The translations under genes were made by a program, and so were the position numbers. 26,635 nt of DNA, taken from positions 1-26,635 of the forward strand of contig VAUM01000003.1 in the NCBI GenBank assembly GCA_005774595.1. Reading direction: 5' to 3'. Positions 1 through 7,122 of the stretch are shown one piece after another; within the stretch, counting starts at the first letter, position 1, and every line of letters begins with the position of its first letter. The notes beneath the pieces are model-generated. The model searched no databases. It saw only the letters and a program-made list of their open reading frames with translations, and was not told the DNA's origin. This DNA comes from Actinomycetota bacterium. Lineage in GTDB: Bacteria > Actinomycetota > Coriobacteriia > Anaerosomatales > D1FN1-002.

Positions 1-399
1 GTGCCCGACAACCTGATCACCGCCGGTACGGTGGCGGTCTCGGCCGAGCCGACCGCCGCTGCGGTCTGCATCGGCGCACTGGCACCGGGCACGGTCGAGT
101 GGCGGCCGCTCACGGTCGTCAACGACGGGACCCTACCGATGGACTTCGTCGTCACGGCCGTCAAGAAGGCCGGCATCACCGACTTCTTCAACGCGCTGAC
201 CTGCAAGGTCACCGCCGAGGACGGGGCGTTGCTCTACGAGGGCACGATGGCGGGCCTGCGCACGAACCCGGTCACGCTGCAGCCCGGCGCGCGCACGCAG
301 GTGCGCGTGGGCGTCGGACTGCCGGCGTCCGCCGGCAACGACCTGGCCGGCGACTACGCGAAGCTCTCGCTGTACGTCGACGCCGAGCAGGTGAGGTAG
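1..399 (+). CDS. TasA/camelysin-like secreted protein, 5'-truncated
   Basis: The last 132 codons of a secreted beta-sandwich protein resembling the TasA/CotN/camelysin group. Visible family-like features are the NLITAGTV segment near the mature N-terminus, the ALAPGTV plus NDGTLPMDF stretch (residues about 26-50), and the closing GDYAKLSLYVDAEQ strand. No signal peptide is present, so the reading frame almost certainly begins before the window; the GTG at position 1 is only an in-frame codon. TasA-type proteins form extracellular fibres or surface layers and are exported with a signal peptide cut by SipW-type peptidases. The next gene, starting immediately after this stop codon, encodes such a peptidase, which supports the call. 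Its own function in this organism is not known; a generic secreted surface protein is the alternative. Confidence 0.7.
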   Translation: MPDNLITAGTVAVSAEPTAAAVCIGALAPGTVEWRPLTVVNDGTLPMDFVVTAVKKAGITDFFNALTCKVTAEDGALLYEGTMAGLRTNPVTLQPGARTQVRVGVGLPASAGNDLAGDYAKLSLYVDAEQVR

Positions 400-825
400 G
401 TGCGCGCCGTCCTCCGGCGCGTGGCGCTGGCCGTCGCCGCTGTCGCGCTCGCGGCGTTCGCGCCGACGCACCGCGTGATGCTCGTGGGCGGCGGTTCGAT
501 GGCGCCCGCGCTGGAGGCCGGCGACGTGGCGATCGTCCGCAAGGGCGCGGACGCGCACACCGGCGACGTGATCCTGTTCGGGCGCGAGGGGTACGGCCGC
601 GTGCTCCACCGCGTGGTGGCGATGCACGCCGACGGCACGCTCGCGACACGCGGCGATGCCAACCCGAGCACCGATCGGGAACCGCTCGCCCGCGGGGCCG
701 TGGAAGGCCGCGTCGTGGCGGTGGTCGCTGCCGGGAAGGCACGGCGCTGGGTCTCGGCATCCGTGCAGGATGCGGCCCGTGTCTGTGCTAGAATCCTGCC
801 TCAATCGCATAGCGACAGGCAGTGA
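400..825 (+). CDS. SipW-like signal peptidase I (S26B type)
   Basis: A 141-residue membrane-bound signal peptidase that should remove signal peptides from exported proteins, probably the TasA-like neighbour. One N-terminal membrane segment (residues about 5-21) is followed by GGSMAP with the nucleophile Ser33, then LHRVV with His70, and TRGDAN with Asp86. A histidine in place of the usual bacterial lysine base marks the SipW/endoplasmic-reticulum subclass, and the Ser-His-Asp spacing fits. It lacks the C-terminal membrane helix seen in some relatives. The GTG start follows the upstream TAG stop directly, with GGTGAGG about 4 bases ahead, so the two genes are translationally coupled. The 3' end of the gene contains the promoter of the next transcription unit. 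Confidence 0.85.
   Translation: MRAVLRRVALAVAAVALAAFAPTHRVMLVGGGSMAPALEAGDVAIVRKGADAHTGDVILFGREGYGRVLHRVVAMHADGTLATRGDANPSTDREPLARGAVEGRVVAVVAAGKARRWVSASVQDAARVCARILPQSHSDRQ
786..794 (+). promoter_or_regulatory. Extended -10 promoter for the pheST leader
   Basis: TGCTAGAAT combines a TGn extension with a TAGAAT -10 hexamer (5 of 6 to consensus). It lies inside the end of the signal peptidase gene. No good -35 is visible about 17 bases upstream, as is common for extended -10 promoters. Transcription would start near 801, just before the first stem of the T-box leader. Confidence 0.55.
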
Positions 826-1149
826 CGGAGAGGCGCGCGAAGCCAAGCACGACGCACCGTCGCCAGGGAGGGCTCCCCACGACTGGAAGGGGCCCGGCGG
901 GCGAGGCGAGCGCGGTTCACTCCACCAGCCGCGAACTGAACCGCCGGGCGCGATCGAGCGCGGCGCGTGTAGGGGAGCCGGAAGCCTCCGATACCAGGCC
1001 GAACCGGATGGGAAGTCCGGGCTTGAGCGGGCCGCGCACGATGCGGCCAACCAGGGTGGTACCGCGGGAGCCGGCTCCCGTCCTTGGGACGATACCGAGG
1101 GCGGAGGCCGGCTCCGTTCATTCGCACGGGACGAGGGAAGCGAGCGTCC
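801..1149 (+). promoter_or_regulatory. Phenylalanine T-box leader of pheST
   Basis: An RNA leader that senses uncharged tRNA-Phe and raises pheST expression when phenylalanine is limiting. The hallmark T-box sequence AGGGTGGTACCGCG is at 1053-1066; its TGGT would pair with a tRNA ending ACCA, as expected for tRNA-Phe. Stem I can be drawn from the sequence: GGAG (827-830) with CTCC (920-923) and CGCGC (834-838) with GCGCG (910-914). The internal loop between these helices carries TTC (916-918), a Phe codon, followed by A, the usual specifier layout. A GGGCTCCCC/GGGGCCC hairpin forms the distal part. A hairpin at 1030-1048 precedes the T-box as stem III. The 325 bases between the two genes hold only this leader. 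The T-box assignment is very secure; individual stems are hand-drawn. Confidence 0.93.
1065..1122 (+). terminator. Structure competing with the T-box antiterminator
   Basis: Bases 1065-1075 can pair with 1107-1116 (10 pairs, one bulged G). This would disrupt the 3' half of the T-box/antiterminator helix, which otherwise folds as a GGGAG/CTCCC stem at 1067-1079. A smaller CGGAG/CTCCG hairpin (1102-1116) is nested in it. The following TTCATTCG is a weak U-tract, so this may act by transcription termination or by affecting access to the pheS ribosome site at 1134-1141. Confidence 0.5.
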
Positions 1150-2211
1150 ATGGGCATGATCGAGGAACTGCAGGCCACGCGCGACGAGGGGCTCGCCGCC
1201 ATCGCGGCCGCCGGCTCGACCGCGGCGCTCGACGAGGTGCGCGTGGCGTACCTCGGCAAGAAGGGGTCGCTGACCGGCGTGCTGCGAGGGCTCGGCGCCC
1301 TGTCCGCCGAGGAGCGTCCGGCCGCGGGCAAGGCCGCGAACGAGGTGCGCGAGGCGCTCGAGGCCGCGCTCGCCGCGCGCGGTGCCGAGCTCGGCGCGAG
1401 TGAGACCGCCGCGCGCCTGACCGCCGAGGCCGCCGATGTGACCCTCCCGGGCCGCCGTCGCGCGCCCGGGCACCGGCACCTCATCGACCGCATCGCCGCC
1501 GAGATCGTCGACATCTTCATCGGCCTGGGCTACCGCGTGGCCGAGGGGCCGCAGGTCGAGCTCGACTTCTACAACTTCACGGCGCTGAACACGCCGCCGG
1601 ACCACCCGGCGCGCAGCCTGTCGGACACCTTCTACGTGAAGGACCTGTCGGGCGAGGCGGCCACGGCGGGCGGGCCGTCGGACGTGCTGCTGCGCACGCA
1701 TACGAGTCCCGTGCAGGTGCGATACATGGAGGCGCACGAGCCGCCGATCTTCGTCGTGGCGCCGGGAAAGGTCTACCGCCGCGATGTCGCCGACCCGAGC
1801 CACCTGCCGCAGTTCTCGCAGGTGGAGGGCCTCGTGGTCGACGAGGGCATCACCTTCGGCGACCTCAAAGGCACGCTCGACCACTTCTGCAAGCAGATGT
1901 TCGGCGAGATGCGCCGCACCCGCTTCCGTCCGCACTTCTTCCCGTTCACGGAGCCGTCGGCGGAAGTCGACGTGAGCTGCGGTATCTGCGACGGCGCGGG
2001 CTGCCGCTTCTGCAAGGGCACCGGGTGGCTCGAGATCATGGGCTGCGGGATGGTCGACCCCAACGTGTTCGCGCACGTCGGAATCGACTCGGAACGCTTC
2101 ACGGGCTTCGCGTTCGGCATGGGCGTCGAGCGCATCGCGTGCCTGAAGTACGGCGTGCCCGACCTGCGCGTGCTCGTCGAAGGCGACATGCGCTTCCTGC
2201 GGCAGTTCTGA
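1150..2211 (+). CDS. pheS: Phenylalanyl-tRNA synthetase alpha subunit
   Basis: Catalytic subunit of the alpha2beta2 enzyme that charges tRNA-Phe with phenylalanine in the cytoplasm. The protein is 353 residues, the usual length: an N-terminal coiled-coil tRNA-binding arm (about 1-85, with AYLGKKGSLT), then the class II core with LLRTHTSPVQVR, motif 2 (KVYRRDVADPSHLPQF) and motif 3 (FGMGVERIACLKYG). Two back-to-back CxxCxGxG units (CGICDGAG, CRFCKGTG) precede the GWLEIMGCGMV segment; cysteine-rich versions of this loop occur in other bacterial PheS proteins. The ATG at 1150 is chosen because GAGGGAAG ends 8 bases upstream; an ATG at 1156 is possible, and a longer frame from TTG 1084 would begin inside the T-box structure. 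Expression is controlled by the T-box leader. Confidence 0.97.
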   Translation: MGMIEELQATRDEGLAAIAAAGSTAALDEVRVAYLGKKGSLTGVLRGLGALSAEERPAAGKAANEVREALEAALAARGAELGASETAARLTAEAADVTLPGRRRAPGHRHLIDRIAAEIVDIFIGLGYRVAEGPQVELDFYNFTALNTPPDHPARSLSDTFYVKDLSGEAATAGGPSDVLLRTHTSPVQVRYMEAHEPPIFVVAPGKVYRRDVADPSHLPQFSQVEGLVVDEGITFGDLKGTLDHFCKQMFGEMRRTRFRPHFFPFTEPSAEVDVSCGICDGAGCRFCKGTGWLEIMGCGMVDPNVFAHVGIDSERFTGFAFGMGVERIACLKYGVPDLRVLVEGDMRFLRQF

Positions 2212-2245
2212 CGAACCTCCCGGACCGGAAGGGGTCTGTGTCGAT

Positions 2246-4678
2246 ATGCGTGTCTCGATGAAGTTGCTACGCGAGCTCGTGGACGTGACGCTCACTCCGC
2301 GTGAACTCGCTGACAAGCTCGACATGACCGGCACCGCCGTGGAGGCGGTGATCGAGAGCGGCAGCGTGCCCGACGGCGTGGTCGTCGGGCAGGTGGTCGC
2401 GAAGGAGCGGCACCCCGACGCCGACAAGCTGTGGGTCACGCGCGTGGACGTGGGCGCGGACGAGCCGCTGCAGGTCGTGTGCGGCGCGCAGAACTTCGAG
2501 GCCGGGGACAAGGTGCCGGTCGCGCTCGTGGGCACGACGCTTCCGAACGGGATGACGATCAAGGCCGCGAAGCTGCGCGGCGTCGAGTCGGCCGGCATGA
2601 ACTGCTCCGCGCCCGAGCTCGGCGTGCCCGGCGACGGGTCCGGCCTGCTCATCCTCCCGGCCGACGCGCCCGTGGGCGTGCCGTTCGCCGAGTACCACGG
2701 GTCCGGCGACACCGTGCTCGAGCTCGAGATCACGCCGAACCGGGCCGACTGCATGTCGGTTGCCGGCGTCGCGCGCGAGGTCGGCGCGGTGCTCGGGCTG
2801 GACGCGCGCATGCCGGCGAGCACTCCCGAGGAGTCCGGCGAGCCGTGTGCGGCGCACGTCGGGGTGCGCATCGAGGATCCCGACCTGTGCCCGCGCTACA
2901 CCGCGCGCCTGATCCGCGGCGTGAGGATCGGCCCGTCGCCGGACTGGCTCGCCGAGAAGGTCGCGGCGTGCGGCGCGCGCCCGATCAACAACATCGTCGA
3001 CGTCACCAACTACGTGATGTTCGAGCTCGGCCAGCCGCTGCACGCGTTCGACGCGGCCAAGCTCGCCACCGAGGACGGCCGCGCGCAGATCATCGTGCGC
3101 CGCGCGCGCGAGGGTGAGCGCATGCGCACACTCGACGGCGCCGACCGGGTGCTCACGCCCGAGATGCTGCTCATCTGCGACCCGAACGGCGCCGTCGCGC
3201 TCGCCGGCGTCATGGGCGGCGAGAACACCGAGGTCTCCGAGGCGACCGTCGACATCCTGCTCGAGAGCGCGTCATTCGCTTCGGCGTCGACCGGGCGCAC
3301 GAGCCGCTCACTCGGGCTCGTGTCGGAGGCGTCGATCCGCTTCGAGCGCGGCGTGGACCCTGGCGGCTGCGTCGCGGCCGCCGATCGCGCGGCGCAGCTG
3401 ATGGCCGAGGTGTCGGGAGGCACGGTGGCGCCGGGCGTGGTCGACGAGTACCCGCGCGTGGCCGAGCCGCGCACCCTCGAGCTGCGCGTCGCGCGCATGA
3501 ACGCGGTACTCGGAACGGAGCTGTCCGCCGACGACGCCGCCGCGATCCTGCGCCGGCTCGGGCTGACCGTGGACGGCGGCCCCGACGTCCTCACGGCCAC
3601 AGTCCCGACCTTCCGCCCCGACCTCGAGCGCGAGATCGACCTGGTCGAGGAGGTCGTGCGCGTGTACGGCATGGAGCGCGTGCCCGGCACGCTGCCCGCG
3701 AGCCGCGGGCGTGCCGGCGGGCTCACGCGCGAGCAGCGCCTGCGCGAGCGCGCGGGAGAGGCGCTGCGCGAAGCCGGGCTGAACGAGACGATGACCTACT
3801 CGTTCATCGACCCGGCCGACCTGGGGCGCCTGCGCCGCGAGCCGGCCGAGGGCGACGCGGCCGTCGAGCTGCTCAACCCGATGTCGGTCGAGCAGTCGGT
3901 GATGCGTCCGACCATCGCGTGCGGCCTGCTGCGCTCGGTCTCGTACAACCAGCGCCGCGGCGTGCCCGACGTGCACCTCTACGAGATCGGCGCCGTGTTC
4001 GTCGGCGCGGACGGCCGCAAGCAGCCCAAGGAGCGCGAGGTCGTGGCGGGCGCGCTCGCGGGCGTGTGGGCGCGCCCAGCGTGGAGCGACCCGGCGGCCA
4101 CGCCGAACTCGCCCGCCGGACTCGGCTTCTTCGACGGCAAGGGCGCGGTCGAGACGCTGACGGAGGCGCTCGGCGTCGCCACGTGGAAGGTGCGCGCGGC
4201 GGACCGCCCCTGGCTGCAGCCGGGACGCTCGGCCGAGGTGCTCGTCGGCGACGAGGTCGCGGGATGGCTCGGCGAGGTGCATCCGGACGTGTGCGACGCG
4301 TTCGAGGCGGCCGCGCCCGTCGTGCTCTTCGAACTCGAGCTCGCCGCGCTGCTGCGGGCGGCCGTGGATGCGGGCGACTACCGCGACGTGCCGCGCTTCC
4401 CGGCGGTCGAGCTGGACGTCGCGCTCGTCGTGGACGAGGACGTCACCTGCGAGCGGCTCGAGCAGTCGATCCGCGCTGCGGGCGGCAACTTGCTGGAGAG
4501 CGTACGGCTCTTCGACGTCTACCGCGGGAAGGGCGTGGCCGACGGGCGCAAGAGCGTCGCGTTCGCGCTCGCGTACCGTGCGCCGGACCGCACGCTGACC
4601 GACGACGAGGTCCGCGCCGCTCACGACAAGGTTGTGCGCAAGGTGAGCGGGGCGGTCGGGGCCGAACTGCGCGGGTAG
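2246..4678 (+). CDS. pheT: Phenylalanyl-tRNA synthetase beta subunit
   Basis: Beta subunit of phenylalanyl-tRNA synthetase, needed for tRNA-Phe binding and for hydrolysing mischarged Tyr-tRNA-Phe. At 810 residues it is the full bacterial length. In order: the typical start MRVSMKLLRELVDV; an EMAP/OB-fold tRNA-binding domain (about 40-150, with AKERHPDADKLWV); the B3/4 editing domain (about 210-390, with RPINNIVDVTNYVMFELGQP); the B5 domain (about 400-475); the pseudo-catalytic core (about 480-690); and a C-terminal ferredoxin-fold anticodon-binding domain (about 715-810). It starts 34 bases after pheS, with GGAAGGGG 12 bases before the ATG, and is co-transcribed with pheS under the T-box. Confidence 0.97.
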   Translation: MRVSMKLLRELVDVTLTPRELADKLDMTGTAVEAVIESGSVPDGVVVGQVVAKERHPDADKLWVTRVDVGADEPLQVVCGAQNFEAGDKVPVALVGTTLPNGMTIKAAKLRGVESAGMNCSAPELGVPGDGSGLLILPADAPVGVPFAEYHGSGDTVLELEITPNRADCMSVAGVAREVGAVLGLDARMPASTPEESGEPCAAHVGVRIEDPDLCPRYTARLIRGVRIGPSPDWLAEKVAACGARPINNIVDVTNYVMFELGQPLHAFDAAKLATEDGRAQIIVRRAREGERMRTLDGADRVLTPEMLLICDPNGAVALAGVMGGENTEVSEATVDILLESASFASASTGRTSRSLGLVSEASIRFERGVDPGGCVAAADRAAQLMAEVSGGTVAPGVVDEYPRVAEPRTLELRVARMNAVLGTELSADDAAAILRRLGLTVDGGPDVLTATVPTFRPDLEREIDLVEEVVRVYGMERVPGTLPASRGRAGGLTREQRLRERAGEALREAGLNETMTYSFIDPADLGRLRREPAEGDAAVELLNPMSVEQSVMRPTIACGLLRSVSYNQRRGVPDVHLYEIGAVFVGADGRKQPKEREVVAGALAGVWARPAWSDPAATPNSPAGLGFFDGKGAVETLTEALGVATWKVRAADRPWLQPGRSAEVLVGDEVAGWLGEVHPDVCDAFEAAAPVVLFELELAALLRAAVDAGDYRDVPRFPAVELDVALVVDEDVTCERLEQSIRAAGGNLLESVRLFDVYRGKGVADGRKSVAFALAYRAPDRTLTDDEVRAAHDKVVRKVSGAVGAELRG

Positions 4679-4699
4679 AGCGGGCTGCGTTGCGTCCGC

Positions 4700-4725
4700 G
4701 TGCATGACGCGCCTGCGCGATGCAC
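4700..4725. other. Strong hairpin between pheT and argC
   Basis: GTGCAT (4700-4705) pairs with ATGCAC (4720-4725), and CGCG (4708-4711) with CGCG (4716-4719) around a CCTG loop, leaving a two-base GA bulge. No T-run follows, so a classical terminator is not shown, although it is the only obvious end signal for pheST. The outer arms contain inverted TGCAT half-sites, and the octamer GTGCATGA recurs at 4796-4803 in the arg promoter, so it could instead be a distal regulator-binding site. Confidence 0.45.
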
Positions 4726-4774
4726 CGTCGCCGCGCTCGCGCCGCGCATCGGCACGACACGGTGGCGCATACTC

Positions 4775-4802
4775 TTGACATTCCATGCGTCAATGGTGCA
4801 TG
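4775..4802. promoter_or_regulatory. Candidate ArgR operator over the arg promoter
   Basis: Two overlapping 19-bp inverted repeats cover the promoter: TTGAC-N9-GTCAA (4775-4793) and CATGC-N9-GCATG (4784-4802). ArgR hexamers bind pairs of roughly 18-bp AT-rich palindromes, normally over the promoter of biosynthetic arg operons, and this operon encodes ArgR. Position and symmetry fit; the exact binding consensus for this organism is not known to me, so the assignment is inferred. Confidence 0.5.
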
Positions 4803-4804
4803 AT
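4775..4804 (+). promoter_or_regulatory. Promoter of the arginine operon
   Basis: A perfect -35 hexamer TTGACA (4775-4780) is followed after 18 bases by CATGAT (4799-4804; 4 of 6 to TATAAT). Transcription would start near 4811, giving a short leader before argC. This stretch is clearly less GC-rich than the surrounding DNA. No other convincing promoter is visible before argH, so it probably drives all nine downstream genes. Confidence 0.65.
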
Positions 4805-4839
4805 TCCACCACGCATCCGACAACGAGGCGGTGGGACGC

Positions 4840-5871
4840 ATGGTGGACGTGGCGATACTTGGAGCGGCGGGCTACGCGGGCGCGGAGCTGACGCGCCTCG
4901 TGCTCGGACATCCCCGCATGCGCCTGGTCGCCGTCACGTCCTCGCAGGACGCCGGCCGGAAGGTCTCGGACGTCTACCCGGCGCTCGCCGGCTGCGAGCT
5001 CACCTACGTAGCGCATGAGGCGGCCGAGTTCGCCTCCGCGCAGCTCGCGTTCCTCACCGTGCCGCATACCGCGGCGATGGCGGTCGCCCCGGGCCTGCTC
5101 GACGCCGGCGTGACGGTCGTCGACGCCTCGGCCGACTTCCGGCTCAAGGACGCCGCCGCCTACGAGGAGTGGTACGGCGTACCGCACACCGCGGCGCACC
5201 TGCTCGCCGACGCCGTCTACGGCCTGCCCGAGCTCGGCGGCCGGGACGCGCTCGCCGGCGCGCGGCTCGTCGCGTGCCCGGGCTGCTACCCGACCGCGGC
5301 GCTGCTCGCGATCGCACCGGCGCTCGCGGCGGGCATCGCCTCTCCTGACGGCATCGTCATCGACGCGAAGTCCGGCGTCTCGGGTGCGGGCCGCACCCCC
5401 TCGACCACCACGCACTTCGTCAGCGCGAACGAGGCGCTCAATCCCTACAAGGTCGCGGAGCACCGGCACACCCCCGAGATCGAGCAGGAGCTCGCACGGG
5501 TCGCGGGCGCGCCGGTCACCGTGACGTTCGTGCCGCACCTCGTCCCGATGACGCGGGGCATGCTCGTCACCGCGTACCTGCGGGCGGGCGTGGGCGCGCA
5601 CGGCGCGGCGCAGGTCTACGCGGACGCGTACGCGGGCGAGCCGTTCGTCACCGTGCACCCGGACGGACGGATGCCCTCGACCGCCGAGGTGCGGGGGAGC
5701 AACCGGGCGCATCTGGGCGTCAAGCTCGACGAGCGCAGCGGCGTGCTCGTGGTCGCGTGCGCGATCGACAACCTGGTCAAGGGCACGAGCGGCCAGGCCG
5801 TGCAGTGCGCGAACCTGGCGCTCGGCATGGACGAGACGGCCGGGCTCGACCACTCGGTCCCGGTGGTGTGA
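4840..5871 (+). CDS. argC: N-acetyl-gamma-glutamyl-phosphate reductase
   Basis: Third step of arginine biosynthesis: NADPH-dependent reduction of N-acetylglutamyl-5-phosphate to the semialdehyde. The 343-residue protein begins with a Rossmann nucleotide-binding motif (GAAGYAGAEL, residues about 8-17). It carries the catalytic cysteine in ACPGCYPTAALL (Cys149) and the SGVSGAGR and HRHTPEIEQEL segments typical of the family. A GTG at 4831 is in frame, but GAGGCGG lies too close to it; the ATG at 4840 has purine-rich sequence at a proper distance and gives the normal N-terminus, so it is preferred. First gene of the operon, directly behind the arg promoter. Confidence 0.96.
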   Translation: MVDVAILGAAGYAGAELTRLVLGHPRMRLVAVTSSQDAGRKVSDVYPALAGCELTYVAHEAAEFASAQLAFLTVPHTAAMAVAPGLLDAGVTVVDASADFRLKDAAAYEEWYGVPHTAAHLLADAVYGLPELGGRDALAGARLVACPGCYPTAALLAIAPALAAGIASPDGIVIDAKSGVSGAGRTPSTTTHFVSANEALNPYKVAEHRHTPEIEQELARVAGAPVTVTFVPHLVPMTRGMLVTAYLRAGVGAHGAAQVYADAYAGEPFVTVHPDGRMPSTAEVRGSNRAHLGVKLDERSGVLVVACAIDNLVKGTSGQAVQCANLALGMDETAGLDHSVPVV

Positions 5872-5876
5872 CGGCC

Positions 5877-7112
5877 ATGGCTGCGACCTACGAGTTCGGG
5901 CACGCCGAGGGCGGCATCGTGGCGCCGGCCGGGTTCCTCGCGTCCGGTGTGGCCGCCGGCATCAAGAAGTCCGGCAAGCGGGATGTGGTCGTGCTGGCGG
6001 CGAAGGACGGCGCCGTGCCGGCCGCGGCGGTCTTCACCACCAACACGATGGCCGCCGCGCCGGTGCACCTGTCGCGGGCGAACGTCGCCGGCGGAACCAC
6101 GCGCGCTGTCGTCGCGAACTCCGGCAACGCCAACGCGTGCACGGGCGAGCCGGGCGCGGCCGACGCCGCCGCGATGGCCGCCGCATGCGCGGACGCGCTC
6201 GGGTGCGACGCGGGCGAGGTCCTCGTCGCCTCGACCGGGGTCATCGGCGTCGCGCTGCCGATGGACGCGATGCTGCCGGGCATCGCCGACGCGGTCGCCG
6301 CGCTCGACGACGCGGCCGGGGACGCGGCTGCTGAGGGCATCATGACCACGGACACCTTCGTGAAGCAGACCGCGCTCACCGTGAGCGCCGGCGGCACGCG
6401 CTACACCGTCGGCGGCATGGCCAAGGGCTCAGGGATGATCCGGCCCGACATGGCCACGATGCTCGCGTTCGTCACTACCGACGCGCCGCTGACCTCGGCG
6501 GCGTGCGAGCAGGTCGTCCGCGCCGCCGTGGCCCGGACCTTCAACCGGATCACGGTCGACTCCGACACCTCCACGAACGATATGTTGCTGCTGATGGCCT
6601 CGGGCGAGGCGGGCGGCCCCGCGCTCGCGCCGGGTGACCCCGCGTGCGCGGACGCGTACGAGGCGGTCGCCGCGGCCGTCACCGAGGTCTGCGAGCGGCT
6701 CGCCAAGATGATCGTGCGCGACGGCGAGGGCGCCACCAAGTTCGTCACCATCACGGTCACCGGCGCCGTCTCCGAGGCGGACGCCGAGCGCGCCGCCTTC
6801 TCGATCGCCGACTCGCCGCTGGTCAAGACGGCGTTGTTCGGCGCGGACGCGAACTGGGGCCGGGTCGTCTCGGCGGTCGGCAAGTCGGGCGCGCAGGTGG
6901 ATCCCGCGAAGCTCGACGTCACCTTCGCCGGCATCCCGACCTGCGTCGGAGGCACGGGCCTGGCGTTCGACGAGGACGCCGCTGCCGCGGCGCTCGCCGA
7001 GACCGACATCGACGTGGCCGTCGACCTGCACCTCGGGAGCGGCGAGGCCACCGTCTGGACCTGCGACCTGTCCTACGAGTACGTGCGGATCAACGGCGAG
7101 TACAGGAGTTGA
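5877..7112 (+). CDS. argJ: Glutamate N-acetyltransferase (ornithine acetyltransferase)
   Basis: Moves the acetyl group from N-acetylornithine to glutamate, releasing ornithine and closing the acetyl cycle; some family members also use acetyl-CoA for the first step. The 411-residue precursor shows the self-cleavage site in GMAKGSGMIRPDMATML: Thr194 becomes the N-terminal nucleophile of the beta chain after cleavage behind Ala193. Other family signatures are NSGNANACTG and TTDTF. No argA, argE or separate acetyltransferase lies nearby, consistent with the ArgJ cycle. The ATG at 5877 is 5 bases after the argC stop; a much longer in-frame extension from 5757 overlaps argC and is rejected. Confidence 0.96.
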   Translation: MAATYEFGHAEGGIVAPAGFLASGVAAGIKKSGKRDVVVLAAKDGAVPAAAVFTTNTMAAAPVHLSRANVAGGTTRAVVANSGNANACTGEPGAADAAAMAAACADALGCDAGEVLVASTGVIGVALPMDAMLPGIADAVAALDDAAGDAAAEGIMTTDTFVKQTALTVSAGGTRYTVGGMAKGSGMIRPDMATMLAFVTTDAPLTSAACEQVVRAAVARTFNRITVDSDTSTNDMLLLMASGEAGGPALAPGDPACADAYEAVAAAVTEVCERLAKMIVRDGEGATKFVTITVTGAVSEADAERAAFSIADSPLVKTALFGADANWGRVVSAVGKSGAQVDPAKLDVTFAGIPTCVGGTGLAFDEDAAAAALAETDIDVAVDLHLGSGEATVWTCDLSYEYVRINGEYRS

Positions 7113-7122
7113 GGAAGCCGTG

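Noticed and set aside
1084..1149. A longer pheS beginning at TTG 1084
   Set aside because: It lies within the T-box antiterminator region, has no ribosome-binding site, and adds 22 residues not typical of PheS.
133..2871. A 912-codon open frame on the minus strand across the peptidase, T-box and pheST
   Set aside because: It is opposite well-identified genes and a structured RNA leader, its translation is low-complexity and resembles no family, and long antisense frames are expected at this GC content.
5757..5876. A longer argJ beginning inside argC
   Set aside because: The extra 40 residues are an out-of-frame shadow of argC; the ATG at 5877 gives the normal N-terminus.
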